Shown here piece by piece: positions 21,015 to 30,115 of a stretch of 64,000 nucleotides of DNA (position 1 is the stretch's first letter; every line of letters begins with the position of its first letter). The stretch spans positions 268,739-332,738 of the forward strand of contig NZ_JAARLY010000005.1 in assembly GCF_011759385.1 (NCBI RefSeq). Reading direction: 5' to 3'. Both the position numbers and the translations under genes were made by a program. The notes under the pieces were generated by a model. That model searched no databases. It had not been told where the DNA came from and worked only from the letters and a program-made list of their open reading frames with translations. Source of the stretch: Oleiagrimonas sp. C23AA. Its GTDB lineage: Bacteria > Pseudomonadota > Gammaproteobacteria > Xanthomonadales > Rhodanobacteraceae.

Positions 21015-21073
21015 GTATGGAAATTTGACCGCACAGACCAAGACCACCCGTCGCCATGCACCCGGCTTGCTGT

Positions 21074-21268
21074 TCATCGGCCAACGAGAAGCATGATCAG
21101 CCCGACACCTATCACCCACCCCACGGCCAGCGCCAGCAGAAACCGGCTGATACGGGTTGTTCGCAAACGCCAATAAAGGTCCGCCAACAGCAACCAGATG
21201 CCGCTGAAAACGACGATAGCGAATACCCCCCAGCCCAGATGACCGGATGTCCACAGAAAACTGCTCAT
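21074..21268 (-). CDS. Small membrane protein, unknown function
   Basis: 64 aa. Two strongly hydrophobic helices are visible (WGVFAIVVFSGIWLLLADLYW and FLLALAVGWVIGVGLIMLLV, the first described to its end), joined by a basic loop RLRTTRIS, which suggests an N-out or hairpin inner-membrane protein. It overlaps the phosphatidylserine-decarboxylase-like gene by an ATGA, so it is probably co-translated. No family was recognised. Confidence 0.65.
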   Translation of the reverse strand: MSSFLWTSGHLGWGVFAIVVFSGIWLLLADLYWRLRTTRISRFLLALAVGWVIGVGLIMLLVGR

Positions 21269-22011
21269 GAGGCGACGAGCCCCTCGGCCACAGGGGTTTC
21301 ACCCGCCCAGACGCGCTCACCAGGACGGACCAGCAGCTTGGTATTGGCCGGCAACTCAAGCACTACGGTACTACCCAGTAGTATCCGGCCGATGCGTTGA
21401 CCGCGCTCGATGGTCTGACCCTCCTCGACCCAAACCTCGATGCGCCGCGCCGCGACGCTGGTGATCAGGCGCACTGCGATCTGTCCGGCATCGGTCGCAA
21501 TCACCACGCGCTTTTGCACAGGGCACGGCTTCTCGCGAATGAACGCGAACTCCCGTCCTTCTCCGTCCATGAACTCGTTACCCAGCGATTCCACACTGAC
21601 CACCACACCCGCCACCGGGCTGCGCTGCACATGCATGTCCCAAAAGCTCAAGGCGATCACCAGATAGCGTATGCCGCCCTGCTCATCGGCACTGGTAACC
21701 AAGCCATCGGCTGGCCCCACCAGGCTGGTACCCGGTGGCACCACGCGCTCGGGATCGTTGTAGAAATGTCGCAGAAACGAACGCTGATACTTGCCGCTGT
21801 TCAACCAGCCACGAATCTGCCTTTCCGGCCAGCGCTTGCGCGGCGGCAACCAGTGCCGAATGAGAGGTGACGGATTTGGAAAATACAAGACCGTGGCCGC
21901 AACCGCCGCGGCCAACACGCCCAATATGAAAATCTGCAGAACCAGCACTGCTCTCCCCCTGGATATTGCGCAAGCATCGGGCCGGATCATAGCCGACTTC
22001 CCGGCGTGCAT
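21265..22011 (-). CDS. Phosphatidylserine decarboxylase-like protein
   Basis: 248 aa from the ATG at 22011, chosen for its AGGAAGG Shine-Dalgarno. One N-terminal membrane helix is followed by the decarboxylase domain: SLVGPADGLV, FWDMHVQRSPVAG (the conserved H..R.P..G) and LGSTVVLEL at residues ~212-220. LGST is the self-cleavage site of Psd proenzymes; Ser214 would become the pyruvoyl group. A Psd converts phosphatidylserine to phosphatidylethanolamine. This one is shorter than housekeeping Psd and sits at the edge of an exopolysaccharide locus, so it may act on another serine-containing lipid or headgroup (inference). Confidence 0.85.
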   Translation of the reverse strand: MHAGKSAMIRPDACAISRGRAVLVLQIFILGVLAAAVAATVLYFPNPSPLIRHWLPPRKRWPERQIRGWLNSGKYQRSFLRHFYNDPERVVPPGTSLVGPADGLVTSADEQGGIRYLVIALSFWDMHVQRSPVAGVVVSVESLGNEFMDGEGREFAFIREKPCPVQKRVVIATDAGQIAVRLITSVAARRIEVWVEEGQTIERGQRIGRILLGSTVVLELPANTKLLVRPGERVWAGETPVAEGLVAS

Positions 22012-22332
22012 GTCCTTCCTGGGGTGCCTGATAGTGGCAACCCAAACATGGAGCCTTGAGCGGCCACTCACACCGAGGCCCGATGTGTGACGATACAGGC
22101 CATCCGACCGGGCGTGGCACATTGAATACTTTCGGCTGGCCGCTTAAGTTTACGCGGCCGGCGCAGTACCGGCATTCACTGGATGCTCTTCCCCATCACA
22201 AGCCCCATCATGGACCGGGAAAGTCATTGTTGCCCATCGATCATCACATGACGTGGCCATGCACCCCTCCGGCCGCCTCAAGCAGCTCGCACACCTCCAG
22301 CGTCACAAGAGCGTTTAGGTGATGTCACCCTG
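22012..22332. other. Divergent intergenic region, psd-like gene / VanZ gene
   Basis: About 320 bp that must contain the promoters of both divergent units. TGGCACATTGAATACT resembles the -24 half of a sigma-54 promoter but lacks the TTGC(A/T) -12 box. No terminator, operator repeat or coding region was seen. Confidence 0.45.
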
Positions 22333-23544
22333 ATGTCGAGCCGTTCTCATAGCCACGTCCCGCCTCCGTCCAAGCGCCTGCGCCGCGGCCTGCTGGCTAT
22401 TTGCGTCTGCCTGATCATCTATGGCTCGCTGTTTCCGTTTCACGGCTGGCGCACGCCAGGTGACTTCAGCCAGCTCGTCAGCGCGGCGGCGCTCAAGGAT
22501 GTATCGCGCTCGGACATACTGGCGAACATCCTCTTTTACATGCCGTTCGGATTCCTGGCGGGCCTCCGACGTCCCTTGCGCGCCACCGTTGCAATCGTGC
22601 TTGCCGCGCTCATGCTCAGTCTGAGTCTGGAAACGCTTCAGGCCTTTATACCCGGCCGTGTCGCCTCATGGCTGGACGTCATCACCAACGTCTGTGGCGC
22701 CGGTCTCGGCGCGCTGCTCGCGATGTGCTCCATCTTCGGCCTGCGCGCGCCACTAGGCGTCTCGCGCCTGACCCTGGCTGGCTATCTGCGGAATGACCGC
22801 GCCGCCGGCCTGGGTATCGCCGCCTTGCTGGCATGGGGCGCGGCGCAACTGATGCCGTTCGTGCCGTCGCTGGATATCAGTCATCTCAAGTCGGCTCTGA
22901 AACCGCTGTGGCATATGCTTCAGGGTACCCGTCCGATCGAGCCTTGGCGCTGCGTCGCCTACGTGGCGGCCACTACCACATTAACCATCACCGGCTTCGG
23001 CATATTGCAGCACACGCGCTGGAGACGCCTTGCGCCTTTCTATCTGCTCGCCTTGCTGCCATTGAAAGCGCTAATGATGGAGCGTCAGCTGTCGCCCGAG
23101 GACCTGGTCGGGACGTTGTTCGGAGTGACATTGGCCGCCGCGCTGTGGAGCGTCCATACTCGCGTGGCAAGGCTCATGGCAGCATTGCTGGTTCCCATCT
23201 GTGTGCTGGTCCAGGCACTGCATCCCGCGATTGCCGATACAACGACCTATGCCTTCAACTGGATTCCGCTACACGCGCAATTGACCCACCCGCTTGGCGC
23301 GATGGCAAATCTCGCAGATACCATCTGGCCGGCAATGGCACTGGCGAGCCTGTGCGGTAAGCCGCGCGCGCGCGCGCTGTGGTACGCATTGGTCCCATGG
23401 GCGCTTTTCCTGTTGACTGCCGAGGGGCTGCAACAGTGGGTTCCGGGCCGCCATCCTGATATCACCCCGGTCCTTTTCGGCGCCGCCGCATGGGCGCTTG
23501 CAGCCATTTACGCCGGTCATCCACCTTATCGAAAAAGGGACTGA
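22333..23544 (+). CDS. VanZ-family membrane protein
   Basis: 403 aa. After a basic N-terminus come several transmembrane helices. The VanZ-like part covers residues ~15-140, with GSLFPFHGWRTP, DILANILFYMPFGFLAG, LQAFIPGRVASWLDVITNVCGAGLG and a similar pattern near the C-terminus (WIPLHAQL, LQQWVPGRHPDITPVLFGA). It therefore seems to hold two VanZ-type halves. VanZ proteins are common in exosortase/PEP-CTERM polysaccharide loci, where their role is unknown; the name comes from teicoplanin resistance, which is not implied here. Confidence 0.85.
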   Translation: MSSRSHSHVPPPSKRLRRGLLAICVCLIIYGSLFPFHGWRTPGDFSQLVSAAALKDVSRSDILANILFYMPFGFLAGLRRPLRATVAIVLAALMLSLSLETLQAFIPGRVASWLDVITNVCGAGLGALLAMCSIFGLRAPLGVSRLTLAGYLRNDRAAGLGIAALLAWGAAQLMPFVPSLDISHLKSALKPLWHMLQGTRPIEPWRCVAYVAATTTLTITGFGILQHTRWRRLAPFYLLALLPLKALMMERQLSPEDLVGTLFGVTLAAALWSVHTRVARLMAALLVPICVLVQALHPAIADTTTYAFNWIPLHAQLTHPLGAMANLADTIWPAMALASLCGKPRARALWYALVPWALFLLTAEGLQQWVPGRHPDITPVLFGAAAWALAAIYAGHPPYRKRD

Positions 23545-23615
23545 CCGGAGTACGTCATGCCCTTCAGCGCACCATGGCGCCATATGCACCCACCCGGCAA
23601 GCAACTCGGATGGTT

Positions 23616-25325
23616 CTAGCTCGCGCCAGGCAGCACCCGTGCCAGGCCGTCCTGGTGTAGCCACTGCCAGGCTTTCCAGTGAAACAGCAGTTTCCACGCA
23701 ACCTCAATGTCTGGCCCGGACTCGCGCAAACGCTCACGAACCTGCTCATGCAGCCAAGCGTCATCCTCCTGCAGCAACAATTCGCCCAGAAAACAGGAAC
23801 GCTCGACCTTGTACGCACCCGCCTTGGGGAACAAGCGCGGATGCCGCGCACGCTGCTGGAAATAATGTTGCCGCAGTCGCTCCACGCCATAGGCAAGGCT
23901 CGGTACCCTACCCGGCATCAGTTCACCGCCGCTGATGAATGGCACCGCTAGCGAGCGCCTATCCAGCTTTTGCAACAGCTGCCGGTACAAATGCCCACGC
24001 TGCTTGACCTCGAACGGAATGATCGCGGCGTGGGCCATGAAGTCCTTCGACAAGCCAGGTGTGAATGCATCGCCCTGACTCGCATAGACTTTCAGTGGAT
24101 TCATGGAGGCCCGGTTGCGGCTTCGGTTCTCAATCACGAAGCGCGCTAGGCCGTAAGCATCCTGCGATAGGTGGGATACTTCCCGGCGAAGATCATCGGC
24201 GAATCCCTCGCGCATGGCTTCGTAAACTTCGTCCCTGAACAATCGCTTTGCCGCCCGCCATATTGCGCTCCCGGCACCTCGGACTTCCTCTCGCAGATAG
24301 GCCTTGAAGCCACCTTCCGGCTGGTGCAGCGGCATGAACACGAATCCGGGAACCAATCCATCCCACACTGCGGTGCCATGAAGATGCGAAGCCACCTTGG
24401 CGATGAACAGCTCCATGCTTGGAAAACCGACATCGCTGGCCTGCAGGTAATCAATATAGGCCTGGGAGGAAAAGAAATCTGTTGCTGGATATACCCGGCG
24501 AAAGCGCATCCCGGCCAGCTTGGCCACGGCTTGGGCTAGTCGCCCGTCGGCGTCATTCGCTTCATCCTGGTGCGCAACGATCAGAGCCTGAGCCGGCACT
24601 ACTGAGCGCTTCAGAAGAAATAGCAACAGCCGCGAATCAACCCCCCCACTCAACAATAACGTGCCGGGGTCGCCATAGGCTGCGCCCGCACGTACATCCT
24701 GCTCCAGCGAACCGAGAAAATCATAGCCTCGCCAAGCGTCGGAGGGATCGGGCCATTGCCAGTAGCGGCGAATATCCAGCGTGCCCCGCCGCACATCGAA
24801 GGTAACGATGCTTGCCGCGGGCACGCGCACCAGTCCCTGCATCAAAGAGCGTGCACCAATGGGATGGCCCAATGACAAAAACGCGCCCCAGGCTGCAAAG
24901 TCCGGATCGCCCCGCAGTGCCCTGGTCTGCGAAGACAGCGTCAGTTCGCCATTGACGTGACGCATGTAAAGCGGCTGCATGCCAAGGCAGTCGGTGACGA
25001 CAACCAACCACTGTCGCTCGGCATCCCAAAACACTCCAGCGAAGGCGCCGTCGTATTGCGGAAACAGCCTCGCCGCGGCATCGGCATCGACAATGTTCTG
25101 CACAGCCGGCCCGCGGATCGGCTGGCCAACGAAAAAACACACGTGGCCCTGCGCCGGCATGGCTGCTCCTAGGCAACCAATTGAACCGCCGGGCACATCG
25201 CGCTGGGTGGCTAGACGTCCATCGTCATGCTGACGACCAAGCATGTCGGCAACACGATGGCCAGCATCGCTACCCATGTGTATGGCGAGCTTCCTGGCCC
25301 TGAAACCATCCGGTACCACATTCAT
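23616..25325 (-). CDS. Asparagine synthetase-like protein 1, no glutaminase Cys
   Basis: About 569 aa from the ATG at 25325 (the frame extends to a TTG at 25340). An N-terminal class II amidotransferase-like domain is recognisable (QYDGAFAGVFWDAERQWLVVV, TDCLGMQPLYMRH, SSQTRALRGD) but it has no Cys at position 2, so it should not use glutamine. The ATP-pyrophosphatase domain has the PP-loop LLLSGGVDSR near residue 225. The GDGGDE-like segment of true AsnB is degraded (WDGLVPGF). It probably activates a carboxylate with ATP and joins it to ammonia or an amine. It is the last gene of the - strand run; its 3' end converges on the VanZ gene. Confidence 0.8.
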   Translation of the reverse strand: MNVVPDGFRARKLAIHMGSDAGHRVADMLGRQHDDGRLATQRDVPGGSIGCLGAAMPAQGHVCFFVGQPIRGPAVQNIVDADAAARLFPQYDGAFAGVFWDAERQWLVVVTDCLGMQPLYMRHVNGELTLSSQTRALRGDPDFAAWGAFLSLGHPIGARSLMQGLVRVPAASIVTFDVRRGTLDIRRYWQWPDPSDAWRGYDFLGSLEQDVRAGAAYGDPGTLLLSGGVDSRLLLFLLKRSVVPAQALIVAHQDEANDADGRLAQAVAKLAGMRFRRVYPATDFFSSQAYIDYLQASDVGFPSMELFIAKVASHLHGTAVWDGLVPGFVFMPLHQPEGGFKAYLREEVRGAGSAIWRAAKRLFRDEVYEAMREGFADDLRREVSHLSQDAYGLARFVIENRSRNRASMNPLKVYASQGDAFTPGLSKDFMAHAAIIPFEVKQRGHLYRQLLQKLDRRSLAVPFISGGELMPGRVPSLAYGVERLRQHYFQQRARHPRLFPKAGAYKVERSCFLGELLLQEDDAWLHEQVRERLRESGPDIEVAWKLLFHWKAWQWLHQDGLARVLPGAS

Positions 25326-25663
25326 TAGGCGAACTACCAATCAAGAGAGCGAGCCGACACACCTTAAGCCATTGCATACGTGATGACATCAGGAACCAAG
25401 GCTGCATATCGTCGAGTCCGGCTGGACTGCAACCCTATCGCGGAAGGGAACGGCCAGACAGGCAACGCCATATGCGGTGTTCACAAGCACCACCATGATC
25501 GGATGCCCCAGACGTTCGCCAGCACGTTACCGGCTGCGCACACCTTGCTGTTGTTTTTTGCATTCCAGGTCGCGCCCGCACACGCCCTACATCATAAAAA
25601 CACCGCCTGGTCTCATATTTTCCGCAACGTCACGCGCCTCAAACCATAAACACTGCGGGGCTT
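25326..25663. other. Gene-free stretch between two AsnB-like genes
   Basis: About 340 bp, AT-richer than the core genes around it. The small open frames in it translate to low-complexity sequence. It may hold a promoter for the downstream AsnB-like gene 1, but no clear motif was picked out. Confidence 0.4.
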
Positions 25664-27256
25664 TCACCTTCTTAACATGGACTCAATCTGATCGATATAT
25701 ATGATGGACTTCGGCACCCACGGATTGACTCGGCCAAACGAACACACACTCGCCAACATCCTGGCCCGCGGCACCATGTTCTTCATTATTCTTGATGGTC
25801 GCTTTAGTGCAAATATGCCCGCCGCTTGCGCTAGGAATCGGGCCTGTTGAGCGTTGTTACTGGCCATTGGGGCGGAATTTCTTGCGTAGGGTATATCTGA
25901 GAATGACGGGTAAGCACGTGCAATGGTCTGATCATGGAACTTGTGATCCATCAACAGACTTACAGGCAAAGAACTAAGATAATCGAAAAGCTCGTGATCC
26001 AGGAACGGAGCATATACGCAAGAAATTCCCCTGATCATATTATAGGGGGCCAGCGCAATTGAACGCCTGGTGCGATTCCAAAACATGAATGACCCAACCG
26101 GATTAGGGTGATCCAGATGTTTCTCTACCTCTGTTGCAAGACGTGTTATTGCCAACCCTTCATCCCTGGCCGCGGCCAACTCACCCTTCAAAAGCGATAG
26201 AGTGACCGATGCACTGGTCTTTTGCCTTGATATGAGTGCAGAACATATGGCCCTAACGTCACTAGAGCGAAACACCGCGTCCATGTCGGGATTGAGTGAT
26301 TTGCTCTGACTCAGCACATCACCGCCGATGCCATCATAGGCGTAGTCGAATCGGCCGTTCACGAACGTCGACAAAGCCAAGTACCAGCTATGCATGGGCG
26401 TACAGAAATTCGTCTCTCGATTTTTCTGCCACTCCGCTGAGAAAACCGGCAGCTGCTGCGGAACAATCGTGCAGTCAAGCTGCAGCGCCTTGCATAATTG
26501 CGCTGCGATTGCAGGATCTTCGTTCGGGTCCGGAGGATGGTCCAGCGCCGAAACGCATACATCCGGGGGACGCCCGGTGCGATGCAGCTCAAGTAGAATG
26601 TGCCTTGAGTCCCGACCGCCGCTCAGCGGTACTACACAGCGCCCCGTACCCGGCGTGCGCTTGGCCATGGACCTGGAGAAAAGGTCGATGTACGTATCTA
26701 TGGCTTCATCGCGTGAATGATGCACCACGACAGGCGTCGCCGGGTATCGCCCCCGACATTGCAGCCTGTTGTTTTCCCACTCGAACACCGCGTGCGGCGG
26801 AACACTCTTGATGGCCCGGAACGGCGTGTCATCGCCGACGAAGTACCCAAGACGGAAGAATACCGCCAGGCTCTCTGTATCCAGATCCCGAGGGGCGCCC
26901 TGCTCAATGAGCACCTCGATGGAAGGAGACACACAAACCCCCCCATCCTGCAGCCTGAACCAAAATAGGGGATAGCAACCATATCGATCATTGCGCACCA
27001 CAAGTCGTCGACCATCCCACAGCCAACGTGCGAAAACGCCATCAACCACGTCATGGTTGTCAGAAGGCAGCTCATGACCGAAGCAGGCCTCCGCCCGGCC
27101 AGACGTCTCCAATATTTCATCGACCTGCCTGACCAGAAAATACGGCGCCCCCCCAGAGTGCTCGTCGGCGTCGGCGTCGATATCAGTATTGATGGGCATC
27201 GTTAGCGCCGGGCACTTGGAGCTTTCGGATGACAGGAACGGTCGAGAATTGGGCAT
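25664..27256 (-). CDS. Asparagine synthetase-like protein 2, no glutaminase Cys
   Basis: 530 aa. The N-terminal half keeps parts of the Ntn-amidotransferase fold (GVFARWLWDGRRLVVRNDRYG.YPLFW, VSPSIEVLIE) but has no N-terminal Cys. The synthetase half has PLSGGRDSRHILLELHR as PP-loop, about residue 215, and a YDGIGGDVLS segment that parallels the substrate loop of AsnB. It is therefore likely an ATP-dependent amide-bond former without glutamine hydrolysis. Neighbours are a CapA-like protein (65 bp upstream) and another AsnB-like gene downstream, which suggests action on the exopolysaccharide or on a linked amino acid. Confidence 0.8.
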   Translation of the reverse strand: MPNSRPFLSSESSKCPALTMPINTDIDADADEHSGGAPYFLVRQVDEILETSGRAEACFGHELPSDNHDVVDGVFARWLWDGRRLVVRNDRYGCYPLFWFRLQDGGVCVSPSIEVLIEQGAPRDLDTESLAVFFRLGYFVGDDTPFRAIKSVPPHAVFEWENNRLQCRGRYPATPVVVHHSRDEAIDTYIDLFSRSMAKRTPGTGRCVVPLSGGRDSRHILLELHRTGRPPDVCVSALDHPPDPNEDPAIAAQLCKALQLDCTIVPQQLPVFSAEWQKNRETNFCTPMHSWYLALSTFVNGRFDYAYDGIGGDVLSQSKSLNPDMDAVFRSSDVRAICSALISRQKTSASVTLSLLKGELAAARDEGLAITRLATEVEKHLDHPNPVGSFMFWNRTRRSIALAPYNMIRGISCVYAPFLDHELFDYLSSLPVSLLMDHKFHDQTIARAYPSFSDIPYARNSAPMASNNAQQARFLAQAAGIFALKRPSRIMKNMVPRARMLASVCSFGRVNPWVPKSIIYIDQIESMLRR

Positions 27257-27321
27257 CGAAATAGGCTTTGTCTACGTAAATCACGGCCACCCTTCGCAGG
27301 GTCGCTCACTCGCGTCGGGTG

Positions 27322-28443
27322 CTAGCGGTAACCGAGCGTGGCCAGCCCGCGGAGCCAGCGTCGATCTTCTCGGCAGGTCAGCAATTGATGGGCCGTGGAC
27401 TTCACGCTGGCGATATCGCGGCGACGGAGTCCGTAATAGGCCTGAAGTAGACGCGCGGCAGCTTCCTCACGGCAGCGTCGGAACCACAGCTTCCGATGTT
27501 GCCGGCGATCAGCGATGAGGGCCGAAAGCGCCTGAAACCGCTCCAAGGCCGCCTCGTGAGCGGGCCCTGAAAGCCGATGTGGCACGTGATCGTCGCCGAT
27601 GTGCAGCGGGATAATGCGGTGGGTGATCGATGGCCGGCCGTCGACGATCTCCAAGTCGACCACCAATAGCACGCTGTCGTGCACGCCGGGCTTATGGCCC
27701 TGGTAGCTGTTGCCATTCAGGTGAAAAATAAAGTTGCCCAGCGAATAGGCGATGAGCCCGCCACGGTAGGATTCCACCCCCTGCAGCACATGGGGGTGAT
27801 GCTGAATCACAAGCTGCGCCCCCTGCTCAATGAGCCATCGCGATAGCCGCTGCCGCCAGCGGCCTGGCACCTGTGAAAACTCCAGGTCGGCATGCAACAT
27901 GACCACCACCAGATCGGCCTGCGCGGCCGCCTCCCGTACGCGTTCGCCAAGTCGGCGCTTTTCCAACGGCGCGACTCCGGCTCGATCCTCGGTAGCATAA
28001 AATTCGCTTTTGTCACACGCTCCGAGAAGGGCCACCCGACACCCATGGCGCTGCAGAAACACAGGAGCCTCGGCATCATGAAGGTCGCTCCCCGCACCGA
28101 CTGCGCGAATCTGATTGTCCGCAATCCAGTCACGAGTGGCCGCCAGCCCGTCGCTACCGCAGTCCATGGTGTGGTTGTTGGCCAGGCAAAGATCTGTAAA
28201 GCCAATCTCGCGCAGGAACGAAGCCAGTTCGACCGGCGTCGCCATCGACTGCCCGTGTGCCTGCTGGTCGCACCGCTCGTCCACGAGTGCGCACTCCAGG
28301 TTGCCTATCAGCAAGTCGTGCTCTCCAATGTCCTCCTTGATGACCGGCCAGCTCCCGAATGCCGGTTCACCCGGCGGTAGTCGCTTAAGGAAAGGCAGGC
28401 AAACATCGCCTGCGAATACCAGTCGAAGGTGCTTGTTGCCCAT
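27322..28443 (-). CDS. CapA/PgsA-family metallophosphoesterase-like protein
   Basis: 373 aa. The family pattern is clear: LVFAGDVCLP (metal Asp), LLIGNLECALVD, LANNHTMDCGSDGL, VVMLHADLEF, LVIQHHPHVLQGVESYRGGLIAYSLGNFIF, given here in part, with conserved Asp, Asn and His. In Bacillus, CapA/PgsA takes part in poly-gamma-glutamate synthesis and export. In Gram-negative polysaccharide loci its role is not settled. The start directly abuts the wzx-like stop (TGAATG). No signal peptide is visible, so it is probably cytoplasmic. It could act together with the Cys-less AsnB proteins in amide-linked decoration (inference). Confidence 0.85.
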   Translation of the reverse strand: MGNKHLRLVFAGDVCLPFLKRLPPGEPAFGSWPVIKEDIGEHDLLIGNLECALVDERCDQQAHGQSMATPVELASFLREIGFTDLCLANNHTMDCGSDGLAATRDWIADNQIRAVGAGSDLHDAEAPVFLQRHGCRVALLGACDKSEFYATEDRAGVAPLEKRRLGERVREAAAQADLVVVMLHADLEFSQVPGRWRQRLSRWLIEQGAQLVIQHHPHVLQGVESYRGGLIAYSLGNFIFHLNGNSYQGHKPGVHDSVLLVVDLEIVDGRPSITHRIIPLHIGDDHVPHRLSGPAHEAALERFQALSALIADRRQHRKLWFRRCREEAAARLLQAYYGLRRRDIASVKSTAHQLLTCREDRRWLRGLATLGYR

Positions 28444-29886
28444 TCACCGTTTCCTCAACAGATCAAGCACTTCTCTACAAACTCCACGCCAGAATATCCA
28501 CATGAAAGCCGGATAGATCACCGTACCGACAAGTACCAGCAAAATCATGCCAACTATCGGATCCTGTACGGTCCCGGCGATCTGGTCGCGAGCAAGCATC
28601 ACCGCCAAATACATGACCGCACCGCCAGTGGCTGGTCCAAGCATTGCTGCAAAATACTGGCGACTGGCCAACCCCAGCGGTGGCAACAACAACGGCAGGC
28701 GGGCCAGCACCAGCACGGGATAGCCAATGACCCAGGCCAGCGAAGCGCCCAGCAAGCCGCCGTAATAGGTGCCAATGAAAAACGCCGGAGGCATGATCAA
28801 TATTGCCAGCAACAGACTTAGCGTACCGATATGCGGCTTGCCAATCGCCGTCAACACCGAGCCACTACCGTGCCCGATCATGCGAATGGGACCAACCAGT
28901 CCCAGCAACTGCAAGGGAATGACTGCCCGTTCCCAACGCTGCCCCAGAACCACAGCTACCAGGTCTGGAGCAACGCTGGAGATACCCCAAAACACCGGAA
29001 ATGAAATAAATCCCAGGACACGGATAACGCGCAGAAAATGGCCCCGGATCGCCTCCATGTCGTGTTGAACCGAGGCGTAAGCGGCAAAGCCGACCTGGTC
29101 GAGCATCTCTGACACCTTCTGCATGGGCAGCGAGGCCAGGTGCATGGCGATGGAATAGAAACCGAGAAGCTCCTTGCCCAGAATCTTGCCAATGATGAAA
29201 ACATCCGAGCGGGAATAGGCGTACCAAAGCACCTTGCTGATAGTGACAAAGCTCCCGAAGCGCAACATCTCCGACATGCCGTCTCGAGAAAAGCGCGGGC
29301 GGCACCAGTGCCGGGCCGCCACGCCAAGTGCGAACGGACGTACCAGAGCCCCGGCCAAGCTGCCGAAGACCAGCGCCCACACCCCGAAGCCGGCCAAGGC
29401 AAAACCCAGAGTGGTCAGGCCATTACCTAGTCCAATGACCAGATTAGCCAGGGACTTCTGCTTGAAGCGCATGCTGCGGCTCAGCATGGCGTCCTGCACT
29501 ACGCCGAATGATGCCAGCGGAAACTGAATGCCCAGTACCCGCACGATATCGACCAGGCGCTGATCGCCAAAGAACCCGGCCAGCAACGGCGCCATGGCGA
29601 ACACCAGAAGGTAGATGCCGCTGTTTATCAGAATCAGCAAGCCGAACGCCTGCTCAACGTGACGGTCGTTCAGATCGCGTTTCTGGACCATCGCCGAGAA
29701 CAATCCCAGCTCCTGGAACAGGGTCGCGAATCCGATCAACACCTCGGCGATGGCCATCAGCCCGTAGTCTGAAGGCTTGAGAATGCGGATAACGACCAGC
29801 GTGATCGTCCACGCTATGGCCTGCCCGGCCAGGCGGGCGCCGGCCAGCCACTTCAGCGAATGAAGCACCTCTCTGCGCAAACTCAT
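28444..29886 (-). CDS. Oligosaccharide flippase (Wzx/MATE-type)
   Basis: 480 aa, about 12-14 hydrophobic helices throughout. The start LRREVLHSLKWLAGARLAGQAIAWTITLVVIRILKPSDYGLMA, described here by its ends, is typical of Wzx/RfbX proteins of the polysaccharide biosynthesis family, with the usual LGL motif (FQELGLFSAMVQK). It would turn lipid-linked repeat units across the inner membrane for polymerisation. It is the only flippase in the window, so it is probably the transporter of the XrtA exopolysaccharide, although it lies apart from the core genes. Confidence 0.9.
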   Translation of the reverse strand: MSLRREVLHSLKWLAGARLAGQAIAWTITLVVIRILKPSDYGLMAIAEVLIGFATLFQELGLFSAMVQKRDLNDRHVEQAFGLLILINSGIYLLVFAMAPLLAGFFGDQRLVDIVRVLGIQFPLASFGVVQDAMLSRSMRFKQKSLANLVIGLGNGLTTLGFALAGFGVWALVFGSLAGALVRPFALGVAARHWCRPRFSRDGMSEMLRFGSFVTISKVLWYAYSRSDVFIIGKILGKELLGFYSIAMHLASLPMQKVSEMLDQVGFAAYASVQHDMEAIRGHFLRVIRVLGFISFPVFWGISSVAPDLVAVVLGQRWERAVIPLQLLGLVGPIRMIGHGSGSVLTAIGKPHIGTLSLLLAILIMPPAFFIGTYYGGLLGASLAWVIGYPVLVLARLPLLLPPLGLASRQYFAAMLGPATGGAVMYLAVMLARDQIAGTVQDPIVGMILLVLVGTVIYPAFMWIFWRGVCREVLDLLRKR

Positions 29887-30115
29887 ATAACGTCAGATTG
29901 GTCGGCGGCACGAGCAGTGTCCGCGCACAGCTGCGAATAGAGTACCTCGCGTGCCAGCTTCGGCGCTGTCAATGACCGAAGACACGTACGCCGATTGTCA
30001 CTCACCATGCACTCCCCCTTTCTCTTCCAGGCGCGCCAGAGCATGCATCGCATGCGCCTGCCAGTATCCCGGCGCCGGCCCGCTGGATGCCGGCCACCGG
30101 AACGCCTGTCGCCAC

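Noticed and set aside
22115..22132. Possible sigma-54 promoter (TGGCAC box) before the VanZ gene
   Set aside because: The -12 element TTGC(A/T) is missing at the required spacing, so only half of the site is present.
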